The position numbers were made by a program, and so were the translations under genes. Source: Knufia peltigerae (Eukaryota; Ascomycota; Eurotiomycetes; Chaetothyriales; Trichomeriaceae). From it: DNA of 64,000 nucleotides. Where the stretch lies: assembly GCA_030247855.1 (NCBI GenBank), contig JAPDRN010000025.1, positions 282,701 through 346,700 on the forward strand. Direction: 5' to 3'. Numbering within the stretch: position 1 is the stretch's first letter; each line of letters begins with the position of its first letter. Positions 32,621 through 43,101 of this stretch are shown here, piece by piece. The notes beneath the pieces were generated by a model. It was given only the letters and a program-made list of their open reading frames with translations, was not told the DNA's origin and did no database searches.

Positions 32621-32746
32621 GCATCAATATTTGGCGAACCTATGACTTGAAGAACAGAGTGCTTGATCATGTCTTTCATTTGGGTAAATTTCAGATATCT
32701 TGCATTCGTGGGATTTCGTGCACCGCCTAGCTAGCCACTGAGCCTT

Positions 32747-34187
32747 TTAATAAGACCAATCCTCCAGTGACTCAATTTGTACCTGATTCAATTCGCGATA
32801 AACTGCCGATTCGAATTCGATGTTGAACATTCCAGCCCTCGCATCACCCGGGGGAAATAGTTGCATGAAGCTGGCGGCTGCAATGCCAGAGGTCCGATCC
32901 AGCCACTGCTGGTGCATCAGTGGAAGCATCGTGACAAGATTAGAATTGACTCACCCATATCATATTTGGGGCTCCCGACCACTGGATTGTTCCGGCTTTC
33001 CGCACCTGCGGGATATCGGCGAGATTGACCATTCCGCCCAGACCATGATCCATACGGCTACCAGCTAGCAATGAAGGTGCAAAGAGCGGTTTCAGGTCGC
33101 CCAAGATTGTCTCGGCGAATTGTCCAGGTACGCCTTGGGGTCTGAGTATTTCTTCTACCGACTGCTTGCTCAGTATGGCACCTCCATCGTTCAAGAGTGC
33201 AACCAAAAGCTTCATGAAATCGGTCGGAGTCGAGAAGATGCCATGGCCGCCGCAATCTCGTGTTGGATTGGTGTTCGCCTCGATAGGAATTTTCTCGACG
33301 CTCGAGCTAGAGCCCATTCGTAGATAGCACTGGTGACGACGTTGCGGCCAGTCTCGCAGATTCTCCGGGTGAAATGTGGTCGAGGTGAGTCCAAGTGGTT
33401 GGCAGACATTCATCTGCAAATAGGACTCAAGCTTGGTGTGATTGAGCCTTGCGACCTATCATCCGAATGATCAGCGCCTCTGAATAGTATTATCCGAAAA
33501 CTTCAAAGTCCCAATAAAACTCCATCCTACCAGTTCGCCAGCCCAGTCTACCCCTCCTCCGTATGCCCATCCTGTCCCAGGCTCGAAAAGAAGAGGTAGA
33601 CTTTCGAAGATTTTCTGTTTGTGGCAGTTAGCCTCGTTCATGGAATAGACCCCTTCGCAAGGTGACAGCTTCGATGGAGTGAGCATACAAAATCTCCATC
33701 AAGCATCGAAGACTTCAGGCCCGTCTGTGCCTTCCATTCTCGGAGTTCTGGCGACGGCATATCATAGCCTGCGCCGCTCGTGTGCGTTAGAAGATGCCTT
33801 CAGGTTGTTAGCTTCCCACACATACTACAAATGACATTATGTGCTCTACCGCAGACTGATTTTAGCCTTTCTCGGGCTTGTCTTCCACTCTCCATTTTCG
33901 TCTTGGGAGTCGAGCACAGGCAACGCAGCCAGCTCGGGTAGGTGTTCCGCAACGTCGTCGTCGAGGCCTATCAGACCTCTTTCAACAGCCTGCATTGCTG
34001 CAACGACCGTGAATAATTTTCCTTGCGAAGCGAAGAACATAACCGAGTCAACGTCTACATCCCCGGAGCTCTTGGTCCATCTGACCCCATTGCAGTCTAC
34101 AACAGCAACGACAACATCTGGAGAGACAAAGTCTTCGCTGTTGTTCGAGTCTGTAGCTCGAATCAAATTTGCCCCAAAGTTTTCCAT
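32747..34187 (-). CDS. Beta-lactamase-type serine hydrolase, five exons
   Basis: At first sight this looks like a broken gene, but five exons join in frame: 34187-33850, 33797-33689, 33614-33531, 33455-32955 and 32905-32747. The introns are 52, 74, 75 and 49 bp, and the 74-bp one contains a good branch-point-like GGCTAAC. The product is 396 residues, a normal length for the fungal class C beta-lactamase/transesterase family (EstB and LovD relatives). The joins recreate RHLLTHTSGAGYD, FEPGTGWAYGGGVDWAGELV and NMIWWLDRTSGIAA. The active-site SxxK is seen as SQGK. Tyr of the second motif is in WAYGGG, and HGLGGMV marks the third. The segment before SxxK is shorter than usual. Likely cytosolic; substrate unknown. 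Confidence 0.82.
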
Positions 34188-35452
34188 GATGGGCCGTCTG
34201 CAAAAGTGGTATGTGACCGATGGAGATGAGGATAACGCTGCGATCATTGAAATTCTATGCTGCTGTCGGTCGAACCGAACCTTACATATGGAATGCTCTT
34301 GTGCCGATTCCACAAGCCTTACATTGCCTTCAAGTGAGCTCTTAACCCTTCGATCACGGCGAATCCTGGCATATGGTCACTTCGTCCGTCCGTCGGCCGT
34401 GAGGTCGTGAGGCTTAGTCAAAACATATTCCGCCGGTACTGCCGCCGGCTTCAAGAAACGAATCTGTTCAATTAGCAACTTACAATGGAATCATCAAAAG
34501 TGTACATTCGGAACCAGCCGTTGCACAATGCAAACCTCATGCATATGAGTAATAACTCAAACGTTACGGGGGCCATGTTGGCGTTTGCTCCTGCAGTACG
34601 GTGGAAGGTTTGGTAAGAGGTTCGTGATACGCAAGATCTGTCATCAAAATTGGACCATCGTCACCCAAGCTACCGTCGAGAGGTACTAAGAGGAATGTCC
34701 ACATTTCAAGACGGTGGAGAGGCACAGCGATGCGGACGTGATCGTGTCAAAACGCCAACGTGTCTTACTCCTGATGACGAATCTCGCGCCTGTGATCAAG
34801 CTGGCTGTAACAGAGTCGTATCCGACACAAGCCCAGTCAGACGTAGCGTAGTGGCTGGCTGGCTGGAAGGAAGGAAGAGAAATTGGGTTCCCAATGTGCG
34901 GCACCTGTGAAACAAAGGTAGTTATTGTAGAACCTAAGGAGGTGTGTGAAGGTCCTGGCGAGTGTATGAGTACACAGTATTCCGTACAACAAGTACGGAA
35001 AACAAAATGCTTTGGTGCGAGACTCCAGGCCGAAGAATTTACTTTGCAGTGATTGGACCGCTTAGAAGCCATGGTTTAGGCGCTGCAAGTGGCCGGATGT
35101 TATCTCCCATGCCTAAGCTCCTGCCTATACCAGGCGTAGTCCGTGCGTAGTTCTTAACTAACTCGCCCGTTGCTCTATCACCTGCCCAATTCGGCCAGCC
35201 ACCACGGGCCGATCCCCATACAGAAACAAATGGATGACCTCCAGATGACTGTTCTTCAGGGTGCCTTGAAATCCCGTCTCCTGCTCTTATTTCTTCCTCT
35301 GTATCTGACTCTGCATCCTGTCCTCTTATGGTTCTCGAATCCTTGGTAGACGTCACCGGAGATAGAATCTTTCAGACATACTACAACAAATTCTTATATA
35401 TAGCAGTCCTCAGCCTGGTCAACAACTATTCAACCACAGCACTGCTACCACC
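34188..35452. other. 1.27-kb divergent spacer
   Basis: Between the serine hydrolase (minus) and the formamidase (plus). It contains (GGCT)n(GGAA)n at about 34852-34877, an inverted repeat TTCCGTAC (34980-34987)/GTACGGAA (34993-35000) and a TATA-like TATATATA at 35395-35402, about 50 bp before the formamidase ATG. A 105-codon minus frame at 35039-35356 is not convincing. Confidence 0.5.
34980..35000. repeat. TCCGTAC inverted repeat
   Basis: TTCCGTAC and GTACGGAA are exact reverse complements with 5 bases between. It is one of a set of such repeats in the window. Confidence 0.7.
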
Positions 35453-36406
35453 ATGGGATCATCTTTTCACATCAACCGAACACAAAACCACCTCAAGTGG
35501 TCTAAGACAGTCCCACCTGCATTGACTGTCGACTCTGGGGCGACCGTGAGCTTCGACACTATCGATGGAAGTGGTGGCCAAATTACCCAAAACTCAACGT
35601 CTGCCGATGTCTACAACTTCAAGGTCGAATTAGCAGATCCAGTATTTGGCCCTATCTATGTCAATGGAGCCGAGCCCGGCGATGCCTTGGAGATCGAAGT
35701 ATTAGACTTGGAAACCGCAGACTGGGGTTGGACTGCCATTGTACCCAAATTCGGTCTGCTTTCCGATGAGTTCCCGGACGCGGAGCTCAAAATATGGGAA
35801 TTGTCCAAGTTCGAGGACAGACCCTATGCGCTGTTCAAGGAAGGGATTCGCATTCCTACGCGACCATTCCTGGGCGAAATGGGAGTGGCCCCCGGTGCGG
35901 ACGGTGAATTTTCGACCATTCCTCCTCTCGACACTGGCGGAAACATCGATTGCCGCCACCTCACAGTCGGCTCGAAGCTTTACTTACCTGTTCAGACACC
36001 AGGGGCGCTGTTCAGCTGCGGTGACGGTCATTCGGCGCAGGGTGACGGCGAGATCTGCGGATCAGCCATCGAAACTCCAATGCGCGCGACTCTTCGTTTC
36101 ACGGTGCGCAAGAACCATGACTGGGTGGCATCGCCTCACTATTTCTCTCCGCCTTCAGCAATCATACCTGGCTTTGAAGATCGCGGATGCTATGCTGCTC
36201 TGGGCATTGACTCAGACTTGCACGAGGCCACACGCAAAGCTGTCCGCGGCATCATCAACTACCTGACAGGAACGAAAGACCTGACTCGGACTGAAGCATA
36301 TATGCTGGCGAGTGTGGCAGTTGACCTCAAACTTGCCGAAGTGGTCGACATGCCTAACTTTGCCGTGTCAGCCAGTGTTCCATTGAACATCTTCCATGCG
36401 ACCTAG
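35453..36406 (+). CDS. Formamidase/acetamidase family protein
   Basis: Single exon, 317 residues, usual for the short FmdA_AmdA family (PF03069). It begins with HINRTQNHLKWSK and has the typical EPGDALEIEVLDLE block near residue 75. The diagnostic active-site region FSCGDGHSAQGDGEICGSAIET (quoted by its parts: SCGDGH, AQGDGE, CGSAIET) lies near residues 184-204. Enzymes of this family cleave formamide or small amides to ammonia and the acid, allowing their use as nitrogen source. It is cytosolic, with no signal peptide. A TATA-like run lies about 50 bp upstream. In moulds such genes are often under nitrogen control, but I did not find a clear paired GATA site to cite. Confidence 0.92.
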   Translation: MGSSFHINRTQNHLKWSKTVPPALTVDSGATVSFDTIDGSGGQITQNSTSADVYNFKVELADPVFGPIYVNGAEPGDALEIEVLDLETADWGWTAIVPKFGLLSDEFPDAELKIWELSKFEDRPYALFKEGIRIPTRPFLGEMGVAPGADGEFSTIPPLDTGGNIDCRHLTVGSKLYLPVQTPGALFSCGDGHSAQGDGEICGSAIETPMRATLRFTVRKNHDWVASPHYFSPPSAIIPGFEDRGCYAALGIDSDLHEATRKAVRGIINYLTGTKDLTRTEAYMLASVAVDLKLAEVVDMPNFAVSASVPLNIFHAT

Positions 36407-37167
36407 GAAGTCTAGCGGAGTTGCATGTGCGTGAAGAAGTGTTGCAAGTGCTGCGGGCGTAGCATGAGCATCAGTTGACCATTCACCTCGAATACTAATA
36501 CTTGTCGAATGCCAGAGTGTGAAGGTACACCAACCAGCGGCTGAGGGGGTACGTCAACACTTCTAGGCTGCAGCGAAAAGACGATTGAGTGCTTTTGATG
36601 AGACTTGGAGGATAAAGGAACAGCCGAGACATTAATGAGTCAAATATTTATCGAGCGAGCAGCGACAACGGCCGACTTCTAACGACCGACGAATAAAGCC
36701 AATCGATGATGGACCCCCAATGAGCGAACTTCGGCCCAACAAGATTGAACAATGGTTAAATCCGGGCTTTGTTAGGCGCTGAAAGCTGTTATCTCCAGGG
36801 ACCTACAGATCAAATCCCCGCGTGTTCTTCTCAACCGTCTCGGGCCCTGTCAAGCGCCCGACAAAGCCAGGCCGAAACCCCTCGACAACTCGGATGTCCG
36901 GGACGCTAAACACCGTGTCAACCGCGTTTCACTTGGTGATAGTGAAACCTATGAACTGATATATATCTAGACATGTACCTTTCCATCTCATGATTGTCGA
37001 ATGATACTATACCACCTCAAGTCACATTCCAATCCGACTATCGCTAGTCACTAACGAATAAATAAATACCCAGTACATCAGATCAATTGGAAGTTCTCAA
37101 TACCCTGTTCACAATCACCATCCAACCATCCAACGAATCACCATCTACCCAACAAAACGAATTAAAT
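36407..37167. other. Spacer, no gene seen
   Basis: 761 bp between two plus-strand genes. Frames are short and unconvincing; no distinctive motif. Confidence 0.5.
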
Positions 37168-37572
37168 ATGGTGTCATCATCCAGTATGGTGTCTGAAGCA
37201 TATGGCGACCTGTCAGAGACGGCACGCACGATCCTGACCACGCTCAGCAATCCAGGAGACTTCACCTCATTGGACCGCTTCATTTCAGCAAATGTCATGT
37301 CCCAGCATGAGGACGAGCCTCCAGTCTTTTCCAGAGACGCCTTCATGCAAGACTGGGCTGATATCCTACGGCGAATGCCGGGATTTCAGCTCAATATCAA
37401 GGAGGCATGTGTAGACGAACAACAACACAAAGTGTGGGTGCGCAGCGAAATCACAGGCTTACCGGGGGGCATGAGAAAAGAATCCATCGATATGATGACC
37501 TTCGACGACGATGGACTGCTGGTCAAAAGCGTCGATTGTCAGAGAGTATTAAGGACAGAGGGTATCGAATGA
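37168..37572 (+). CDS. Small NTF2-like (SnoaL-type) protein
   Basis: Single exon, 134 residues from the first true ATG at 37168. The order helix-rich N-terminus (LSETARTILTTL), LDRFISANVMSQH, a DWADILRRMPGFQ segment and then strand pairs KVWVRSEITGLPGG and IDMMTFDDDGLLVKSVD fits the NTF2-like cone fold. The last strands with F-DDDGLLVK are typical of SnoaL-like proteins. Many such fungal proteins are of unknown role or are small cyclases and isomerases in secondary metabolism. No biosynthetic core gene is near. The function is left open. Confidence 0.75.
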   Translation: MVSSSSMVSEAYGDLSETARTILTTLSNPGDFTSLDRFISANVMSQHEDEPPVFSRDAFMQDWADILRRMPGFQLNIKEACVDEQQHKVWVRSEITGLPGGMRKESIDMMTFDDDGLLVKSVDCQRVLRTEGIE

Positions 37573-38223
37573 AGAGAGCCCACGTTGCGTGCGAAGCAAC
37601 AATTTTCCATGATCTCAAACGACCTTGATCCAAATCAACATCCATCCCATTCTCCCAGGAAAAAAGACACAATGCGAACGGCAATCAGTCCCTCGGATTT
37701 AGTCCAGAAAGACGCGACCAGCACCTTGGATCTCCGGCAGCGAATCCTGTTCTTACCCTTCAAAGGGACAAACTGTGTGGCTCTGAGGAATGGACACCTC
37801 GCGAAGAACCTGTCAATGCTGAAACGAAAGGCATGCTGATGCCAAGCGCGAGAGTTGGAAAGCAAGAACAAAAGCCTTGAAGGGTTTATGCACCCACCGA
37901 ATATAACGAGGTATCTATTGGGAGAGCAGTTGTATACTCTCCACCCTGTTGCGACCATGATATGACCTACATATACACAATACACATGTATAAAAAAGAC
38001 ACTGTTAGCAGATCCTCTTCAATTTCTCAGCCATGATGACAATAAATCCCAAGAATACTCATTGTCATTGTGTTTTGCATCTACTCAACTCGACAACTGC
38101 ACCTAGCGTCACCACTTTCTGCTCAAAATCCAACCATTGGACATTATTTTGGGTCAGGCCATGCCAAGTAAGGTATTCTTCGTTCCGATTTTGAATCAGA
38201 AGACCTAGGTATTTACCGACTGG
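37573..38223. other. Spacer, no gene seen
   Basis: 651 bp at the 3' side of the NTF2-like gene and of the possible small membrane protein. Nothing supported. Confidence 0.5.
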
Positions 38224-38640
38224 TCAAATGGAAAAACGCGTCTTTTGTTCCCTCCCATGGACCATCCATTGGCGACCCTGCAGTAAGTTCCTTTCCCAGT
38301 CATGAGAAGCTGTGCCCTGCTGTGGTCCCGCTCGAATCACATACCCAGGAGACTCGTGTTGCGACCATGGCATGCGCGACTTTTTCGCCGGTTGAACATG
38401 ATAGAGTCGACCGTACCCGACAATCAGAATGGCGAGGACGATCAGGATAGGTTTGGTTACTAGTACGATGCCGCCGACGGCCAAGATCAGGAGATACAAC
38501 GGTGCTATTTGTGAGGAATTGCTTGGCCGGGCGTCTTGTTTGGTCGATGGCATGTGAAAGCCATGTTGGTGGTGGTGGGAACCACGTGGGCTCATATCTC
38601 TTCCTGACCCGGTACTCCGTACAGGGTACATGTAGTACAA
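38224..38640 (-). CDS. Possible small membrane protein
   Basis: A 138-codon frame. Residues about 44-82 are strongly hydrophobic (APLYLLILAVGGIVLV, then a KP turn and ILIVLAILIVGYG), which fits one hairpin or two closely spaced transmembrane helices. A His-rich N-terminus precedes it and a hydrophilic tail follows. An inner ATG at 38595 is an alternative start. No family recognised. The hydrophobic run suggests it could be real, but the upstream DNA is repeat-rich, so this is weak. Confidence 0.3.
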   Translation of the reverse strand: MYYMYPVRSTGSGRDMSPRGSHHHQHGFHMPSTKQDARPSNSSQIAPLYLLILAVGGIVLVTKPILIVLAILIVGYGRLYHVQPAKKSRMPWSQHESPGYVIRAGPQQGTASHDWERNLLQGRQWMVHGREQKTRFSI

Positions 38641-39432
38641 TAAACAATATTTTATATTTTGGATCTCTTATCACTCCGTATATTTTCCACAGTACTCCGT
38701 AAAAAAAAAGTCTACAGATATCCGGGGGGGGCCTTTGCTTCCTTTTGAGCATGGTTCCAGGCATTGTCCGGGAATCTCGGAAACGGGGGGGTAGCGGAAA
38801 AGGTGAGAGACCAGGTACACACGTACGAGATACGGAGAGTACGACGAGCACGATAACTGAAGCCTCGATGGAACTCAAGCCATGCTCAGCTCAGCAACCT
38901 TGTCGGATGAGGGCGCCTTTTCGCCTCTTGGGAATTCCTACTTCGGAGTAGCTCGTTAGCATCGTTTTGACTCACCTTCTGGGTACTGAGTGCACTCTGT
39001 ACACGTCACAGGTCACAGGAACAGGGGTACGGCTGACAAGTCTCGTTGGTGAATAAGATCCCCGGGCTACGGCACATCGCGCGGGAGGCAGCCAAGGTGC
39101 CCAGAAAAGCGCCCCGCACCGCCTGAATGCAGCCCTACAGTATACAGATTTTACCAAGACCGTGCCGCGTATGCCTGCAAGGGGGGGGGGTGGTGTTGAG
39201 GATCGTGGAGACCTCTACAATAAACGAGTACCCAACCTAAATATGTACGAGTATTAAGTGGTCCTGCTCATCTTATTTGACTGTAATTAGTAGAGAGTAT
39301 TTTAATAAAAGTATCAGGCTCCCATGGTGCCCCCTCCAGTACCTCAATAAGATTCAAATCTCTTTCTCCGTCATCTTTCACAACCTGAGGCACATCTCGC
39401 ATTGTATATTTCCATTACCGACGCAAAGCTTG
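38641..39432. other. Spacer with ACTCCGTA motifs and poly-G
   Basis: TACTCCGTA occurs at 38693-38701, with a further exact copy at 38613-38621 just inside the neighbouring frame. TCACTCCGTA (38671-38680), TACGGAGAGTA (38831-38841) and TTCGGAGTA lie nearby. A run of about ten G is at 39181-39190. No gene seen. Confidence 0.6.
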
Positions 39433-40968
39433 ATGTCAATGATCAAACATGTTCGCGGACGACTCTCTGGGTATCAGGCCAATATCGATCCACATGAATG
39501 GCGATTACCGTCATCCTACTCCACGTCGGGATCGGGCAGTCGAGGGGGAGACAGCACCACCACTACCACGGTCATCCCGAACCCGAAAATCTTTAGAAAT
39601 GTATTCATACCCAGCGACCCTTCTTTGGGGATGATGGAAGGAAACCTCGTTTACCCGGATGTGGGCCATGCGGCATTGCACTTGGCTCTACTTGAGTGCT
39701 TCCGCAAGTTGAGGATGACTGCCAGCAAATTGGACGTCGAGGTGGAACAGTTAGCGGCATATTCTGAGAAGGCTGACGAAGCAGAAGAAGAAGAAGAGGT
39801 TAACAGTGCCTCGCCGACTCGACTACCAGAATCTGAGCGTTGGGATTTACTGATTCGACTTGCCGTCACTCGCTTCACAGTCTGGTGGATGAACATCGAC
39901 CGGGTGCTGTACCATGCCACGGCCTTTGTCCACCACGCTGGAGACAAGTCTGTGGTTCAGTTGACAAAGGATTACTTGCCTCCCTTGGACGTCCTTCTCG
40001 TCTGGTACGCCTTCATGCTCGACGACAATGAGGTTTACACCACCACCTGTTCCATCCGACCATCTTCAAAGGTCGGGGGGATATGTTTCCCCTGGCCTGC
40101 CATCCGCGACGCCCTCGACTTGAATACCATGACCTTCACACTGCCACGAGCGGCAGAAAACCTATTCTCGACCTTGACATCTCAATCCGCAGACATCCTC
40201 ACGTACCTTGAAAGTCCTCCGGCATACGTCGAATGTCCCGAGTTGCCTGTCAAGATCGACCTCTTTGACAACGTCAGGCGACAGGAGAAGTTCATGGACG
40301 TCGCTCATGATCTTTTGTGGATCCGTTCTCCAGCTTTAGGGGGGTCTCTGGAACGAGCCAGCGCCGAATATCTCGGGTTCCAGCTCTCTGAGAATGCTGA
40401 GGACACGCCGCCCATCGCAGAAATCCCTTTTGGCCTAGACTTGATCTGGAAAACACACAGGCTCTATCCCATACAGTATCAGTTCTTTCGCAAGGGAATT
40501 CTTCTGTCACCGTCGTCGACCTTATCCACGGATGTGAAGACACCACCTTCACCTCAGATCAGTGTCGACTCGCTTGACGAAACGGCATGTCCCGCTTCAG
40601 AGTGCTGTTGTTGGGCCTGTGAGCGTCTTCGTGACGAGATCCCGTCTTTCAGCTATGACAAATTCACTTCAACGCCTCCGGCCTATGATGTTTCTCTGGT
40701 AGCGTCTTTATCCTCGGAACAGCTTCGGTCGGTACAAGATGATCTGGGATTTTACAAGGCCGTTGAACGCGCGCGACGTCACGGGTTACCTCTTCCGACA
40801 CGACCACCGACGGCGGCTGAAAAGGCGGCTGAGAAGACGGCGACAAAGAAACGGGCCGAGATCGGTCGTCTTCCAGGCTTGAACGAGTACGTCGTCACTT
40901 TGCCAAATGGGAAGAAGAAAATCAAGAAAGCGAAACGTTTGAGTGCCACTTATGGATTGATGGTATGA
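39433..40968 (+). CDS. Conserved fungal protein, GRDP-like motifs
   Basis: Single exon, 511 residues from the ATG at 39433. The frame extends upstream without an ATG. I do not recognise a characterised orthologue. Two blocks resemble the GRDP (glycine-rich domain protein, DUF1399) core: YLPPLDVLLVWYAFMLDD near residues 180-198 and the later GLDLIWKTHRLYPIQYQFF near 338-356. In GRDP proteins these positions read as PPLDV..WHxHxL and DLxWHTH. An acidic run (EAEEEEEV) is near residue 118, and a cysteine-rich CPASECCCWACERL segment is near 403-416. The C-terminus is rich in Lys. No signal peptide or membrane helix. Probably intracellular; role unknown. Confidence 0.8.
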   Translation: MSMIKHVRGRLSGYQANIDPHEWRLPSSYSTSGSGSRGGDSTTTTTVIPNPKIFRNVFIPSDPSLGMMEGNLVYPDVGHAALHLALLECFRKLRMTASKLDVEVEQLAAYSEKADEAEEEEEVNSASPTRLPESERWDLLIRLAVTRFTVWWMNIDRVLYHATAFVHHAGDKSVVQLTKDYLPPLDVLLVWYAFMLDDNEVYTTTCSIRPSSKVGGICFPWPAIRDALDLNTMTFTLPRAAENLFSTLTSQSADILTYLESPPAYVECPELPVKIDLFDNVRRQEKFMDVAHDLLWIRSPALGGSLERASAEYLGFQLSENAEDTPPIAEIPFGLDLIWKTHRLYPIQYQFFRKGILLSPSSTLSTDVKTPPSPQISVDSLDETACPASECCCWACERLRDEIPSFSYDKFTSTPPAYDVSLVASLSSEQLRSVQDDLGFYKAVERARRHGLPLPTRPPTAAEKAAEKTATKKRAEIGRLPGLNEYVVTLPNGKKKIKKAKRLSATYGLMV

Positions 40969-41322
40969 GCAGAAACCGCGTCGAGTCCTCAGATTACGAA
41001 TACTCGTAGGTACCTGGTAAGGTACTTTGTACAGAAACGTATCCGAGTGTCTCCCCCACATTTTCTCCCCCAAATCCCCAATGAAGAAACCCCAGCAGCA
41101 CCACAACCAACGACCACCACCAACACCGGCAACTGCAAAACACCCGAGTGCGATGGACGACTATTAATAATCCGCCCATACCCACCATGATATACTGGGG
41201 GTGTGGATGTGGGTTCTTTTCTCTCGCGACCACTTTGCAAGGATCTACGTCTCGTTCTTTTGAAGAGATAGATAGATCCCTCATCGCCGCCATACAACTA
41301 CTAGAGTGGAAAAAAAAAGGAA
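40969..41322. other. Promoter of the extended SDR
   Basis: 354-bp spacer; a poly-A run sits directly before the next ATG. Nothing else seen. Confidence 0.5.
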
Positions 41323-42497
41323 ATGACAAAACCACAAACGGTCCTCCTCACAGGAGCGACGGGAACCGTTGGATCCTCCGTCCTTGCCGAACTCCTAGAC
41401 AATTCCAACTACAATGTCACGACGGTGTTGCGGTCATGTTCACGATCCGAACCTTTTCTGCGCAACAAGTACGCTTCGAAAGTGTCTTCGGGTCGGCTCT
41501 CTTTCGTCGAGATCCCCGACATGGCGGTCGCGGGTTGTTTTGACGACGCCGCAAGTAAATCCGATTTCATCATTCACGTCGCCACCCCCTTGGCCTTTGA
41601 CCCGACCCGCATGATGGAACACATGGTCGAACCTAGCCGGGACATGGTCCAAAACGTCCTCTCAGCTTCAGAAAAGTCGGGCCGAGTCAAACGTGTCGTC
41701 GTCACGGGGAGCATGGTCTCGGCGTGGAGGGTCGACAAGTTGTTTTCGGGTGGCACCATGTCTTCGGACACTTGGAATGACATTACTTCGGAAGAGGCCG
41801 GTCAGAGTCCAAGCACGGCGTACCAGTTCAGTAAGGTTCACGCCGAGAGGGGTGCGTGGGAATTCATGCGTTCGAAACCTCGGAATTTCGATTTGATCTT
41901 CTTGCTCGCCCCGTCCGTCACGGGTAGAGCACTACAAGAAGGTTACAAACCTTCGAAGAGTAAATTGGGAGGTCAGGCTGGGATATACAGTGAACTTTTT
42001 GACGTGGAGAAACCGGGATTTTTGTATCCTTACTTCATGTGAGTTTTTTCGATCCTTGCCCCCACGAGTATTCAGAAGCCGTTTCCCTCTTTCATTGCCG
42101 GAATGAATTTCTTGTTCGATTGTCAAACTCACCAAGATATGACTCTTGACTAACAAACCATCAATTGCACAGGGACGTACAAGACGTTGCAAAAGTCCAC
42201 GTCAAAGCTTTATCGTCCGACGTTCCCGGAAACGAACGGTACACTTTTCACCACACGAAAGAATTCATGTCGAGCAACGCAGCCGCCAAAATCATTCGTG
42301 AAGATTTCCCACAACTACAAAACCGAGTCGTGAAACCGGACGACGATGCTGCTGGGACTGGGCCTGAAGGTTTACACCCTGATCTGGTCAAGTCGAACGC
42401 GAGCAAGGCTGAGAAGGTGTTTGGAAACCAATGGAAATCGGCCAGACAGTCGATCAAGGAAACCGTCGAGGATATAATCACTTTTGAAGAACGATAA
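41323..42497 (+). CDS. Extended SDR, dihydroflavonol-reductase-like
   Basis: Two exons, 41323-42038 and 42173-42497, with a 134-bp intron (GTGAGT..CACAG). The product is 346 residues. The N-terminal TGATGTVGS motif (residues 10-18) binds NAD(P). Then follow VVVTGSMVSA near residue 125, the catalytic YxxxK in YQFSKVHAE near 167-171, and the DVQDVAKVHVKAL block that starts exon 2, which is typical of the dihydroflavonol-4-reductase/cinnamoyl-CoA-reductase-like group. In fungi these include aldehyde and ketone reductases such as Gre2. It is cytosolic; substrate unknown. Confidence 0.9.
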
Positions 42498-43101
42498 GCC
42501 TCAAATAAAAGGAGTAATAGGAGGCTTGGTGTGTTGTACATGGTACGAACTACAGTAACATAGTGCAGTACATAGTACTTTATGACAAATCGGATCGGAT
42601 CGGATAGTTCCATGCATTTTGAGTACTGGTATACATACAGAATGTTTCAGAGATGGTTTTTGAACATTTGTTTTTCATTCTTTGATATCTGATTTTCTGA
42701 TTGACTTTGAAAGGTTCCTTCTTGGATAAGTCATTGGCAATGATAACAAAGTATTGCCATTAATGCATGCATAGTCTTTGTCTTGATCTATGCAAATCTC
42801 TCGGCTCAATTTCTCAATTTTCCCATTTGCAATTCCAATCGTCCAGTTTGTTCATTCCCATTCCCCCATGCAGCACAATGCAAAATGGAGTGACACTGTA
42901 CTTGTGATGCAATGTCATATGCATTGAAAAGTGGAAAACCAAGCGCCCCCCCTCCCCCAAGAAAAAAAAACGCCAGCACAACCCCATCGCTAAAGAGAAC
43001 TTGATTCTAACAAGCAAAAATTAGGAGAATTTTCTGCCGACTTCCTTTGAACCATCAGCCCTGGTGGCAATCAAGTTCACCAGCTTTGTCAAGTTTCAAC
43101 T
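42498..43101. other. Convergent 3' spacer
   Basis: Three tandem CGGAT units at 42591-42605, then AT-rich DNA and a poly-A run near 42960. No gene seen. Confidence 0.6.

Noticed and set aside
32747..34187. Beta-lactamase-type pseudogene
   Set aside because: First impression from stop codons and frame changes. Four in-phase introns with GT/AG ends restore every expected motif, so an intact gene is the better reading.
35039..35356. 105-codon minus frame upstream of the formamidase
   Set aside because: Some protein-like stretches, but no recognisable family, and it overlaps the formamidase promoter with its TATA-like element.
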